DNA from: Lasioglossum baleicum
Lineage: Eukaryota > Arthropoda > Insecta > Hymenoptera > Halictidae
NCBI RefSeq assembly: GCF_051020765.1
Contig: NC_134943.1
Coordinates: 7,626,001 to 7,690,000, forward strand
Length of the DNA: 64,000 bases
Reading direction: 5' to 3'
Shown: positions 50,501 through 61,684 of the stretch, in pieces
How positions within the stretch are numbered: position 1 is the stretch's first letter
Layout: each line of letters opens with the position of its first letter
Notes under the pieces: model-generated
Told to the model about the DNA's origin: nothing
The model's database searches: none
Seen by the model: only the letters and a program-made list of their open reading frames with translations
Translations under genes and position numbers: made by a program

Positions 50501-53500
50501 AATTGCCTAACAACCCCAATGACGAGCACAATGACCTACGGATTGCACCGGTGACACGGTAATGGACCAAAAGTTAAAACTTCTCGACCTCCTTTGGAAA
50601 TAAACTTTCCGTTCTGTGACTTGTCTCGATCCTTTGGACATAGTGCTGCCCTATTGAGCACTTCAGACACCGTGGCTAGACATTTTGTTTCTCAAATGAA
50701 GTGACACAGTTGAAGAATATGCTTCCAGTAGAGCTGCACGAAGAGAAATGGATTTTGAGAATCTTTGCCTGTAGTGACACGAAGATTCATTCGAATTTGA
50801 TCGCCTCTGTGATACAGAACACGCAATTTTACCCGATACGTTTAATTAGCTGGCAACTTGGCAGAGTTACCCCGGGATCGGTTAATCACGACTGTTCAAC
50901 CCGGTTTGAAAATCAATTAATTCGCAGCGCGGCAATTATGGAGGGTGAATGCTGGCGATTACCGAGTTCGAAAAGTCGGGGTTCGTTCGCCGGTGACTTC
51001 TTTAACTCGATAAAAAGCTGCTGGAGTTTGTTGTCGGCGAACAAGGTTAGCTGCGGAGACAAAAGAGACGAGAGCGTTGATCTCCGGGAAGATACGGCGA
51101 AACACGAGTTTTACACCATTAAATCGACGCCCGAGCAGTCCGTCCGCTCTTTCAACATTTAAAACAACCCTCTCTGAGGCTGTATCATAACTTGTTCATA
51201 GATCCAGAACAAAATTATACTTTCCCAAACGGAAATAGATAGAGAAAGATGAAAGGAAATAATCTATCGAGATTAAAAGTCAGAAATATAAAATTTTAAG
51301 AAGATGTAGGAATGGAGAATAGCGTTTTCAGAGAAGACAGTTGTCGCTTCTAAATATTAAGAGACGAAACTTGTAAACGATACTCCGACGGCGTGCCGTA
51401 ATTCTCTCGACGGGCAACAAAACCCCTGGCGCCGCCGCGCCGGTGCGAAATTACATTAACCCTGTTACTCCGTGCTAGCCCTGTATTACGTCCCGGCGTG
51501 CCTTGACCAGGCGGCCGTGAAAAAATTAAATTAGACCCGCCTTAAAGAACGGATCCCCCGCAGAATCGCCCGACTGCCATGATCTTCCGGACGGTCAAAC
51601 GGGAAACAAAGGCAACCCGACGATTATATTATATGAACTTCCCTCCACGTGCAGCTCGAGTATGACACGTAGACGATCGAAAATATAATGGACGCGATGA
51701 GATTGTCAAAACTATCAAAATGTATTTGGCAACTAAAATGTGAATGATAACCGCAAGCAATTGAATAATCGCAACAGCACCCCAACTCGCTGTTAAAATC
51801 GTGCAGTAAAGAAGCATCTACCAACACTCGGCGGGAGGAAGTGAATTTCCGCATCGGTGAGAAGATATAAAGTTTCCCCGAAACGGTTCCACACACGAGA
51901 CAGCGGAACGGATCAGAAGAGGGGTTGTACGTGGATGAGGAACACAGGGAGAAATACAGAAATAGAGAGAGGAAGACCGAAATAGATAGAGAAACGAAGA
52001 GAGGAGAGAGAGAGGGAGGGTCAAGAGAAGTCCGGAGCGCGGGAGGAAGGGGGCAGGGACGGTGGATGCGTCTGTGAAATTCAACCAAGCTGTTCCGTTG
52101 GTAATAATGGACGAGAGGCAAGCGTTGAAATGCAAATTAGAGAGCGGGTCGCGGACAGCTTGATACATGTGCGGGGATTGTGGTTTCGCGCGGCGCGGCC
52201 CGCCGCCTATATTCGCGGAATAAAGGAGTTTGTTTTGGAGTTTTGCGCGGCACGGGGCCATTATATAACGTCACGCAACGCCCGTTACCGTCACACGTCC
52301 CGTGCCCCGGTCGGCCCACACCCCCTTTTCCGGCTCGCAGTCTCACCTGAGCCGCGCGTGGCCGCGGACCGCGGCCCACAGACCGGCGTCATCCTCTTTC
52401 ATTCCCCCGCGGCTTTTCTGGAAATGACCGTTGATCGCGGCTCCGCAAACCGTCCTTTATCCACACACGCTCTCCCCGGAGCTGACAAAACGCGCGCAAT
52501 TTCCATGGGACGGCTGATAACGCGACGGTATCGCGGAAATGAAACACGCGTTTCTACTGAGTTGTTTCGCGATTCGGTGGAGCCCTCCGTAAAAACTAAC
52601 TCGAGAAAATATTTCTATAACTTCACGACTTGTAAAAGACAAAGCCTGGAATCCGTCATTTTGACAGGCTTGGTAGTCCCAATGTAAACCTTCACCCTTT
52701 ATATTTATTATTATTTATTGTTAACTCTCCTGCCCACAGCCGACCTGCTACGTTTTTATTTCACGTAAATATCCGCTATCCTACAACTCTTCACAAATAC
52801 TATTTAAAAAACGAATGTAGTTTATCTCCATCCCAAGAAAGAAGTCATTCCATCTTCCACGGAATAATTCACAAATACACAACTTCACACAAATATCCGT
52901 GTCCATTCATTACTTCCTAGACACAGGATACATTCAACGTAAGATCTCCATATCGGTTTATCAATAGCTCGAACAGCAATTCACGGAGCAGGATCAGTTA
53001 AAAATCCCGCGGGGCTCTCTCAAAAGACTGTAATGGCTCCGTGATCTTATCTGTGGAGAAGCACACTTTCAATTTCCCCGAAAGGAAAATCCCCCGTCAA
53101 AAAAAAAAGAAAAAAAAACGAGAAAGAGTCTGGTTTTCGGGAATAGCAGAAAATGGTGGTACTGGACACAAGCGCCGACATCGTCGAACAGTAACGAGCT
53201 AAGGAGAGAAAAAAAGCTTGCCGGATCCGCATCAGCAGCAGTCGTGTCCGGGACTGGGTCTTTTTCACCTGACCGTTCGTTATCAATCACAAAAGGTCCC
53301 ATAGAAACCGTGGGGACGAGAGAGCGAGCGAGTCCGGCGGAACCGAATGAATGCGTTAGCCTCTATCGCGGCGGAATCTCGCGGGTAGCGTCCCCATTCA
53401 GCCCGAGCTGCCATATAAACCACCCCATCAGCGATATCCAAAGTTTCGATGCGGCAACCGGGCACATTGAATCATTTTCCTCGACGCGAACGCATCGTGC

Positions 53501-54109
53501 CGATGTTCCATCACCCTTCTTCATCCCCCTCCGCCCTCTCTTCTAGACCATCTAGGTGCAATATCAGGTGGCCGAGAAGGGTGGGTGGCACAGGGTGCCG
53601 TGGGAAAACGTTTGCCTCTTGCGCGTTTACACCTAGACTGTTCATTTAATGCATGCACGCCGGCGGGAACTCGAATATATCCCGCTAATGGTCCGCATCG
53701 TGGACACTGCTCCCATTGTGCTCCCTTTTGCACCCCCTGTATCTCTACTTCACCCTCTGTTTCCCTGTCTTTCTCCCTTTCATCCCCGTCTCTTCTCCAG
53801 CGTTCTTTTCTTGAATAGCTACCCGCTGGAAGCAACCACCAAGACAACCCTGAATACACCCTTTGACGAGTGTTGCCCTTCCGACGACAAAAGCCAACAC
53901 CCCGAGCCTCCCCGTAGGGCGACACAGTCTTGCGGACCCGTCTCATGTCTGTTTGACCCCCCTCGAATAAACCTCTCGCCACAGATATATGAAAGATGAG
54001 AATGATGGTAGAGCTCGAGGATTGCGTTTCAGGAGAGCTACGTCCTTTCTTTGATTATGATGCTGGGGAGATTGAAGCTTTTGTTGCTGGGACAACTGTT
54101 TGGACGGCG

Positions 54110-54453
54110 CACAGTGGGCCAGAAACCGATTTTTTTGGACAAAGATCTGCCGACAACTCAGTTTTTCATCGATTCAATTGGAATTTTTTTTTAAATGTTT
54201 GTGAAGGACTATAATTTGATGACGTGCTGCGCAAGAATCGTTAAGTTAAAGTGCAAAATTCTTTGAAAGAGCTATCAATCACAGTTGATGTTGTCAAACA
54301 GGGAGCTGGTACATTAAGTGAACGATTTTCGCGCAGCACGTCATCAAAGTATAGTCCTTCACGAACATTTAAAAAAAAATTCCAATTGAATCGATGAAAA
54401 ACTGAGTTGTCGGCAGATTTTTGTCCAAAAAGATCGGTTTCTGGTCCACTGTG
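54110..54453. mobile_element. Transib-like foldback MITE with CACAGTG ends and CGGCG target duplication
   Basis: Both ends read CACAGTGG going inward. They are flanked by exact 5-bp repeats CGGCG (54105-54109 and 54454-54458). The inverted arms are about 135 bp (54110-54246 and 54318-54453) with a few mismatches and a loop of about 70 bp. Transib elements, relatives of the RAG recombinase system, characteristically make 5-bp GC-rich (CGNCG-type) duplications and have termini resembling the V(D)J recombination heptamer CACAGTG. These sequence facts fit that superfamily and argue against hAT, which makes 8-bp duplications. No transposase is encoded; the apparent open frames through both arms are the same sequence read twice. 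Confidence 0.72.
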
Positions 54454-54458
54454 CGGCG

Positions 54459-57400
54459 CGGCGTCGAGGAAGCTGTCCAAAAATGGGTAGCTCGCAATAG
54501 TAAAAAGTAAGAGAGACAGTTGCTAAAACTAAGTATAATACCAGTTCACGTAGGTCTGGCACATTCCTTGTAATCGAGATGTTAAAACTTGTAAAAATCC
54601 TAATATCTTATGAAGGGGATAGCAGCTCGTAAACGTCGCTATTTTGCACGCAACCCATAAACGCCGGTGTAGCGATATCCTCGGGGTAAAATCTTTCCGC
54701 GTGATCCTCGATGTCTCCATTCCGGGGTCTAGGTATCGAAGTCGATCTTTTTATCGGCGTGGGTGTGAAATAAACGCGATAGAGCGTGGTTGCGAAGGGA
54801 TAGGTACGCGTAACGAGCTTCCGTCGATGCTTCGCCGAATGCAAATCGCCGTCGGGGGAAGTTCGTTTTATCGTTCGTCGTGGCGTGCAGCGTGCCCCCT
54901 AAAAATTGCATTAACCGTTCCCCTTCTTCACCCTCGCAGTACCGTTGTGCACCCCGTCGAGCACGCGTTCCGGCTACAAGGGCGCCGACTAATCTGATTA
55001 GAATCCGATCTCTCGGCGACGGACGACGAAATCAGTAGGCGGCTCGTGTCACCTCCATCCACAGGTGGCCAATTAATTTACAAGCGCACACACTTTACGT
55101 GACATCGATTGATATCCTCGGCATGAAGTCAAGCCGCCCCCAGTTACACCCCCGCGCACCGCTTTCGCCCTTGTCTGGCCTGCTACGACGATAGAGGCCC
55201 TCCAACCCTTTGCCTGGTGTACCTACAAGGGTACAAGCTGCCCAGATCGACGGAGCTGATGAGTGTTCTGGGACGGACTTACCGGCCTATCGGCCCCTCG
55301 TGTTCGACTAATTGCTAATCCATCCCCGATCACTTTGCACACCTTTCGTTCAGACGGTTGTACGAATTTTTTAGGATTCTTCCTATTCAACAATTTTTCA
55401 GAGGCCTTCTGTGTTCAATGAACTCTTTGTAGAGTGCACTTTATGGGTTAAGGGAAGTTTTCAGTGGAGAACCGTTCGAAATAGGATCGAATTAGACTTC
55501 GGGGGTTCATGAAACAGAGACTGAACGACATTTGCGAGTTCCTTCGTTTATGGCTGCGTGCTCGGCTCGATACGCTTCTTTTCATTCCAGCGGAGGGCTC
55601 GTCGGGATTATTGTGTTGTCCGGCTTCGGGGACGCAATTTCGGTCGAATTCTCGGCGACCTCGCGGGCCAACGATCACGTAACTCGACCGAGAGATAATC
55701 CCGAAAAAGCGGAAACGGCCTCGCTTGTTCGAGGAAGTTCGAAATCGCGGTTCGGTTTCGGTGAAAAAGAGAAGGAGAGGGTATAGTATTGTTCGTAACG
55801 AAGCTACGGGGGCAGAGAGTTCTGGAAAATCGTTGCCGGAACTCCTTGTCTGTGGATATCGGCCACACCGAAATCGATTTCACGCCCACGATGCCGTGCA
55901 ACAAGTGTTCAACGGCTCGGCAAAAAAAGAATCTCGCGTAGGAGCTTGTATAACAACGTCGCGTTCCTAGACCGCCCTGCTTGTCCGACTAGACGGCCGT
56001 TAGACGATATTTCTACCTGATCCTGCGACGACAGGACACGAAGTGGATTCGTCGTGAAGGTTCCACACAAAAGTCCACTGAATCAACGAAACCATCCTCA
56101 TTCCCGACATCGATCTTCAGCCCGCACGAATTTCTACGACATGTCCTAAAACTTTGTGGGCGGTGCAGAGAGGAACTTATTCGGTAGCCGGGGTGCAACT
56201 ATGGCATAGTGTATGCAGGACGAGCGAACACGTCGCCTGGTGTGTGCACGGCCGGGGGGTACGTGGCCGCGTCTCAACAGGAGCATACCGGAGACAATAA
56301 TCGTCCCGGCGAGGACGGGCAAACATCGTGCATGTATGCACCGCATCACAATGCAGAGGCCGCAAGCATCACCAGCACCAGACCGGTGCAGGCAAAGCAG
56401 GCAGCAGACAGGCAACAGAGTAGCAGCAACGGCACGAGTAGCAAGAGAGTACGACGCGACGGCCACGTTTCTCGCGCCAGCAGGAAAATCGTCACGGTGG
56501 ACCGGACGCGCGCCATGATCCGTCAAAGCAAATCCCCCTGCGGCCCGAGGGGCATCTAAATAGTTAAGCCAGTCCGGCTGCCGGCCCGAATCAGAACCGG
56601 ATCCCGCTCGATTGGATCAAAGTTCGAAACCCACGCGGCCATACCCATTCGATAACCGGTAAACGAAGGAGGTGGACCAGCATAGGCTATGGGGATGGGG
56701 TCCGAGGTGGTTTTAGGGGTGGTTTCGGGGATGAAGGGAACCGCGGCCGGCCATCGCCCCTGGCACAGATTATGCCCAGCGCCCCAGGATCGAATGGCTT
56801 CGGGTAAATAGATCGTCGACGGACAATCGCGGACCGAGCGTAAACGGCTGTATCCTCTGCACTGTTGACTCGGGACGACTTTAATCTCCGAGAAGCGTAC
56901 AAACTTCGCCGATTGTGTTTGCACCGCGAGCTAAAACTACTCGCCGCCCGAAAGACCTCTTTATGACTGGACAACTTCGGTTTCATTGAGCTTTCTTACG
57001 AATCCTGCTGCCACCTACAATGTTAAACAGCTTCTTACGAATATCGCAAAGTTTTGTCCCACCCAGTGACCGAAACGCGACCGTATTTCCCGGCTCATTC
57101 TCCCCGCGATTTACCGGAAATATACACGGCAGAACAGTTCCGTGAAAATAATCCTCAGCTCGTAGACGGTCGTTTAGTTGCGTTAGGGAAAAGTTTACGC
57201 GACTCGGGGTCTGGAAGTGGATACGGCAAGTTATCCTGGGAAAGAAACCACGGCCCGGTGAACCAGCCAATGATGGAAACCAGTGGGTAAAGTTTTCCTA
57301 GACACTTATATATCCCCGGCGAGATAACAAATGTCAAGCGGGGACTCCCGACTCGGACTTTCTCGCTTCTACCTCTGTTGCGTCGCGTGATATCCCAGCT

Positions 57401-58679
57401 ACTCTCTCCGTAGCGTCTTCTTGCTTTTTCCGATACCGTTCTTCTGACCGATGCTGACCCACAGTACGCCATCTACCCCAACTTCGATACGGATATTCCC
57501 GGAGCTGGAACCGCATAAATCAGAAGACGTCTGCCGCGTACTTTCTGCCGGCGGATCTGATAAATCGGTTAGAAGTTGAAAATGGTACCGGCAACGGCTC
57601 CGAAGGATGGCTGCGAAACCGACGACGACGGCACTCGTTACGCCACGGCGTCGCGAAATGGTAAATTTTTCACAGGGAAGTGATAAATTTTTCGACCCCT
57701 CTAACCCCCGTAAAAGACGGAAGAGATTCTTCCCGTTCGCATCTGTCGTTTCAACACGTTAGTCACCGACAATTTACTGTACTTTACAGGATGTTCTAAC
57801 AATTGGACACGCAAATGTGAATGTGCTTTCAATTTATTTGTTAATTTCTTGTTGACAAGCAGCGAAAGGTTTACGTAAATCGAAATTTGCTGGAGCGCGG
57901 TATTTGCGAATTCAATCCGCCGCGCCGCGCCGGTTTTGATTCGTGTAATCGAGACGATTATGAATCGCCGAAGAAACAAACAGAGTAACGAGGATTACGG
58001 GATCGAGCGTTTTAATTGATTCAAAACACGACGGGGAGTGAGGCTCGCGCGTGTGGATCTATTGGCCGTTGGTATAATCTGCCTAGAGCAACCATTTCCG
58101 ACGCGGATTTCAACGTGTTGCCATTCAATTTCGATTCCGCCTACAGGTCCTGCTTACAGGAAGACTAATTTGAAAATCACCATCGTCGTCTTAGGCTAAC
58201 ACCGCTGTAGCTCGTCCGTTATTGCTAACGACGACAATACACCGTCGCGGTCCTAAGCCAGGATTACGGACACCGTTTCCGCGACACAATATCAATCATG
58301 TTCAGTTAGTTAAAGTTCCTTCATGGTCGCCCCGGAGGCGTTGCACAGACACGCGGAGAACCGTCCCCGAGCTAAAGTGAAATTAATATTCCGCGCGACG
58401 AGACCGACGACAGTTCTTGTCGACTGCGATTCCTATCAAATATAATTTATACGCGCGCCAACCCTGTTTAATAAGAGGTGACACGATACAGGAACTGGCA
58501 GTGTTGTGCATGTGTCCGCAGATAGACGAGGGAAAGCACATGTGACGCTATGGTGGAAACTGTAAATCCTTCACTTTTCGACCAGACGAAGAACGTCCTA
58601 TGGAACACGTCGATACTGTAACGCGGTGGGATGGAAATGTGCTTCGCGTTCATCATGGTGCCTTACAAAAAAATATCGG
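54459..58679. other. Non-coding stretch, nothing recognised
   Basis: Open frames on both strands between 54.5 and 57.5 kb overlap one another in several frames (for example around 56.2-56.5 kb), as expected in GC-richer non-coding DNA. No conserved domain, RNA gene or transposon terminus was identified. Confidence 0.5.
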
Positions 58680-58945
58680 AGGCTCGAAACCAAAGATTTA
58701 TGGACCCCGAGGTACAAAGAGAACGAAGTAAGCTAGAGATTCTAGGAGGCAGAGAGGCTTCAAAAATTCGGGGAATCGGGCTCTCGAGGATTCTAAGATT
58801 CGAGGACCCGAAGCTACAAAGATTTCTAGCTCAAGAGATTCGGAGATTCAAAGATTTCTAGCTTAAAGATTCAAACATTCAAAGATTCAAAAAATTAAAA
58901 GAGTGCAACGAGTGCAATGAGTAAACAATTCAAAGAGTGCAACTA
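58680..58945. repeat. Degenerate AAAGATTC-rich tandem repeat
   Basis: Variants of AAAGATTC, GAGATTC and AGAGTGCAA recur many times between 58700 and 58945, directly abutting the Tc1-type element. The units are too diverged to fix a period. Confidence 0.45.
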
Positions 58946-60129
58946 CACTCCTCAAAAGAATTAAGCGATAACTTGTGCGAACCCGAAAAATTAGTCCCAC
59001 TTTACGTGATCATAACTCCGTCAAAAATTGCCGTATCGATATCGTTAAACAATTATTTGAAAGCCTGAAACCTCTAGTTTCCGCTGCTCTGTTTCTAATT
59101 GTTGCTATGTTGGTTTTTTACAAAGTTATAGCGACATGAAGACAACATTGACGGTTAACAAAAATTTTGTGCAACTTTGGAACATCACACGGGGAGCAAC
59201 AAATTGTTTTGATAAATCGCGTTAATATCATTTAGAAGGGCTATCATTCCTGTGTAAATTGTGTGGTTGTTGAATATTGTGCGATTTTTTTTATTCGAGT
59301 TATTCAACATTGAAGTAAATATGGGCTTTTTAACTTTAACTGGCTCCAGAATGCGAAAAAATTATCGTAGAATCTTGTGCAAAACAGCAATAGAAAGAGC
59401 GTTTCTTTCTCTTCAAGGCACTCCTTTTGTTTTTTCAATTTCATTAACATTTCGATATACCAGGTGTTTCTGAAGATATGCTTAAAAAATGCACAATTTT
59501 CATTTTTCCTTTAACTCGCTATATGTCGGCGAGAAATGATCGTAACACCATGATCCGAACGTCACATTGGATCAGAGATTCTGCCGATTCGATTGAGTAC
59601 GCCATGAACTCGCTGCGACAATTTTGTACCTATGGCACCTGTGTTTGAAGTTAGTGCTTCGCAGAAATTAGCTGACATCTCTGAATACGCTACCGCCGCG
59701 CCGTGCAGTGGGAACTTTCGACCATCAAAATCAAAACTTTCGATAGAAATGAGGTAGAGCGATGAAATTTTTTAAAAATGAAAGCTAAAACTTGGCAGAA
59801 TATGGGCAAAATGGGGAGATTATGGTACGGACGTTTTTTAACGTTGAGAAAATTCGTTAAACATGTAGAATTTCAAGAAAATGTGGTTTCTCCAGTACCA
59901 CGCGCGGAAAAAATTTTCTATATATCATTTCCCGTAGATTTTTTCACACTGATTTCAAATCTGATCTCAAAATTTGTCTACGACCTCAGGATTTTGCAAG
60001 AAATCGATTTCAGGCTTTCAAACCATCGTTTAACGATATCGATACGGCAATTTTTGACGGTGTTATCACGTAAAGTGGGACCAATTTTTCGGGTTCGCAC
60101 AAGTGATCCCTTAATTCTTTTGAGGAGTG
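58946..60129. mobile_element. Non-autonomous Tc1/mariner-type element, 1.18 kb, long TIRs
   Basis: Terminal inverted repeats of about 125 bp (58946-59070 and 60008-60129) begin with CACTCCTCAAAAGAATTAAG and are flanked by TA dinucleotides (58944-58945 and 60130-60131). The arms differ by scattered substitutions and small indels, and they share a long stretch through TATCGATATCGTTAAAC. The interior has short open frames near 59261-59473 and 59778-60007 that resemble no transposase I recognise. It is therefore probably a non-autonomous derivative. TIR style and TA target support the IS630-Tc1-mariner superfamily. Confidence 0.75.
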
Positions 60130-61394
60130 TAGCTCAGAGGCAAAACGAAGCCAAACAATTCTCCTTCCTTGAGAGTCCAAGGCGGTAGTTGTTAGGTCAC
60201 TGGTTCTTACAACGCGATCAATTTCCGGTGGAAAGTACCAGGGGTTGGCTGAAGATCGATACGCCGTGTGCACACAACAGCAAGATATTTTAGGCAACAA
60301 AAGCAATTCGGACAATTCCCCGTGGCAAATGAGGCGGTCCCTGATTAACACACATTGGCTCAATTACACGGGTTATCCGAGGGAACACGAAATTGCCTGC
60401 TATTAACGGAGGCGCGAGGGTGGATAGAGAGGACAGAATGTATCGAGCGAATAACGCGACGATACACGGAAAACCGTTGACCGCAATCACTTTCTCTACG
60501 TAGAATAAAAGAGTATCCCCCAATTAACGCCATTTATTCGCGCAATTCTGCCGCCCGCGGAAATGTTCGAATTTAAATGACTTGCAGTAGAGTGCATTCT
60601 AAAATATCGCTGTCCGATACCAATTCAGCGTTCCGATATCCAGTGGACAGTTCTTATAGATTTTTATGCGTTGCATTCGAATTCGAAAATCGTTTTTTTT
60701 TCCATCACCCTCAGATCTTCAACAATTTTATTTAATAAAAAGAATAATTTTAAACTTGAAAAATTTCTTGTGCTCTAACCGTAACAGACCAAATACAGCG
60801 ATATATTTTTATATCATTATGAACATTTAAACTTGTTTGGACAATGTTTAAGCGGACCTTTCGCCTCCGAAAACTATCAAAAAAAGGTAGAACGTGAACT
60901 TGAAATTTGCATAACCATGCGTGAATTGTAAATGCAGTTGATATTGGTAAGGACAGTATGATGCAAGAACGTGGAGTGTACAAGTAAGACCAACGCGAGA
61001 AACTTGGAATTAGCTTATTAATTCGCTGCAAAACTACTTGCCACTTTGCCGCGGCGGAATATCCGCTGCAACTGCAAATTACGATGCGGATAGTAATCAT
61101 CTTTTACATCGTCGCGGTAAATATGAACGCAAGTACCGTTTCTCGCGCGTCTCTTCATCCTCATCTCGCAGTTATTTAAGCTCCCTTTTTCGCTGAAGCT
61201 TAATCAACCATAAATTCGCGGAACAGCCGCCGAAATATAATACGGGAGCGCGAAATTCGAGAAAACCAATAGTGACAGGGCGTGGTTTTACCGGCCATTT
61301 AAAATAACGGGCATCTGTTTCGTTCGTCAACCAAACAATTTGTTCTTGACACTAATTGTCTAAAAATTTCTTTAAATAACCCGATAACAATCTA
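60130..61394. other. Intergenic spacer downstream of dynein, nothing recognised
   Basis: No exon-like or RNA-gene signal was found. Short open frames on both strands lack any domain signature. The composition alternates between AT-rich and mixed sequence. Confidence 0.6.
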
Positions 61395-61400
61395 TTTATT
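61395..61400 (-). terminator. Candidate poly(A) signal AATAAA of the dynein gene
   Basis: AATAAA on the minus strand about 160 nt beyond the stop codon is the nearest canonical hexamer in the 3' flank. A good splice-donor-like GGTAAGT on the same strand near 61466-61472 could instead mean a 3'-UTR intron. Inference only. Confidence 0.45.
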
Positions 61401-61558
61401 ACATAGTAATTTTAAAAAGGAAATGCTAGCGCCATCCGTGAAAGTTTGCGAATAGCGAAGTAGGTACTTACCAGGTGGTGATAAAACAGTTCAAATAGTT
61501 CATTCAATGAAACACAACTTGAATGAGAATTTGTATATTTTTCATTCATGATTTGTAA

Positions 61559-61684
61559 CTACTTAATGTCACACAATAAAGCGGCGCCGCGTAGAACCCA
61601 AAATTCAGGAGGTCTGATCGTCTGCAGCCATAAGGGTGTAATTAATTGGATGTAGGTCCTCTGTGGCTTCTTGTAAACTGGACA
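61559..61684 (-). CDS. DNAH5/DNAH8-like: Dynein heavy chain terminal coding exon with stop
   Basis: It is 41 codons plus TAG, from CPVYKKPQRTYIQLITPLWL to EFWVLRGAALLCDIK. The C-terminal ALLCD[IV]K ending is the standard terminus of this class. The acceptor is GATAG after a 74-nt intron. The stop codon is at 61559-61561. Confidence 0.95.
   Translation of the reverse strand, partial: CPVYKKPQRTYIQLITPLWLQTIRPPEFWVLRGAALLCDIK

Larger units (their letters stand above)
44702..54104. other. Non-coding stretch with CT/GA tracts
   Basis: It contains GA (45010-45031) and CT (47526-47567) tracts and a MITE-end motif (48102-48125). The longest open frame, 49863-50570 on the minus strand (235 codons), has no recognisable domain. 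I see no convincing exon. Several other frames above 100 codons are consistent with chance in a moderately GC-rich region. Confidence 0.5.

Noticed and set aside
49863..50570. Longest clean open frame outside the transposons (235 codons, minus strand)
   Set aside because: No domain, signal peptide or family resemblance; it begins with an ordinary Met and the opposite strand is also open in parts. A frame this long is not rare by chance in 64 kb read in six frames.
52130..52687. 185-codon plus-strand frame
   Set aside because: Arg/Pro-rich translation of GC-rich DNA with no domain, and partly open on the other strand.
53996..54480. Two facing frames sharing the peptide SADNSVFHRFNWNFFLNV
   Set aside because: The shared peptide is only the two inverted arms of the Transib-like MITE read on opposite strands, not a duplicated gene.
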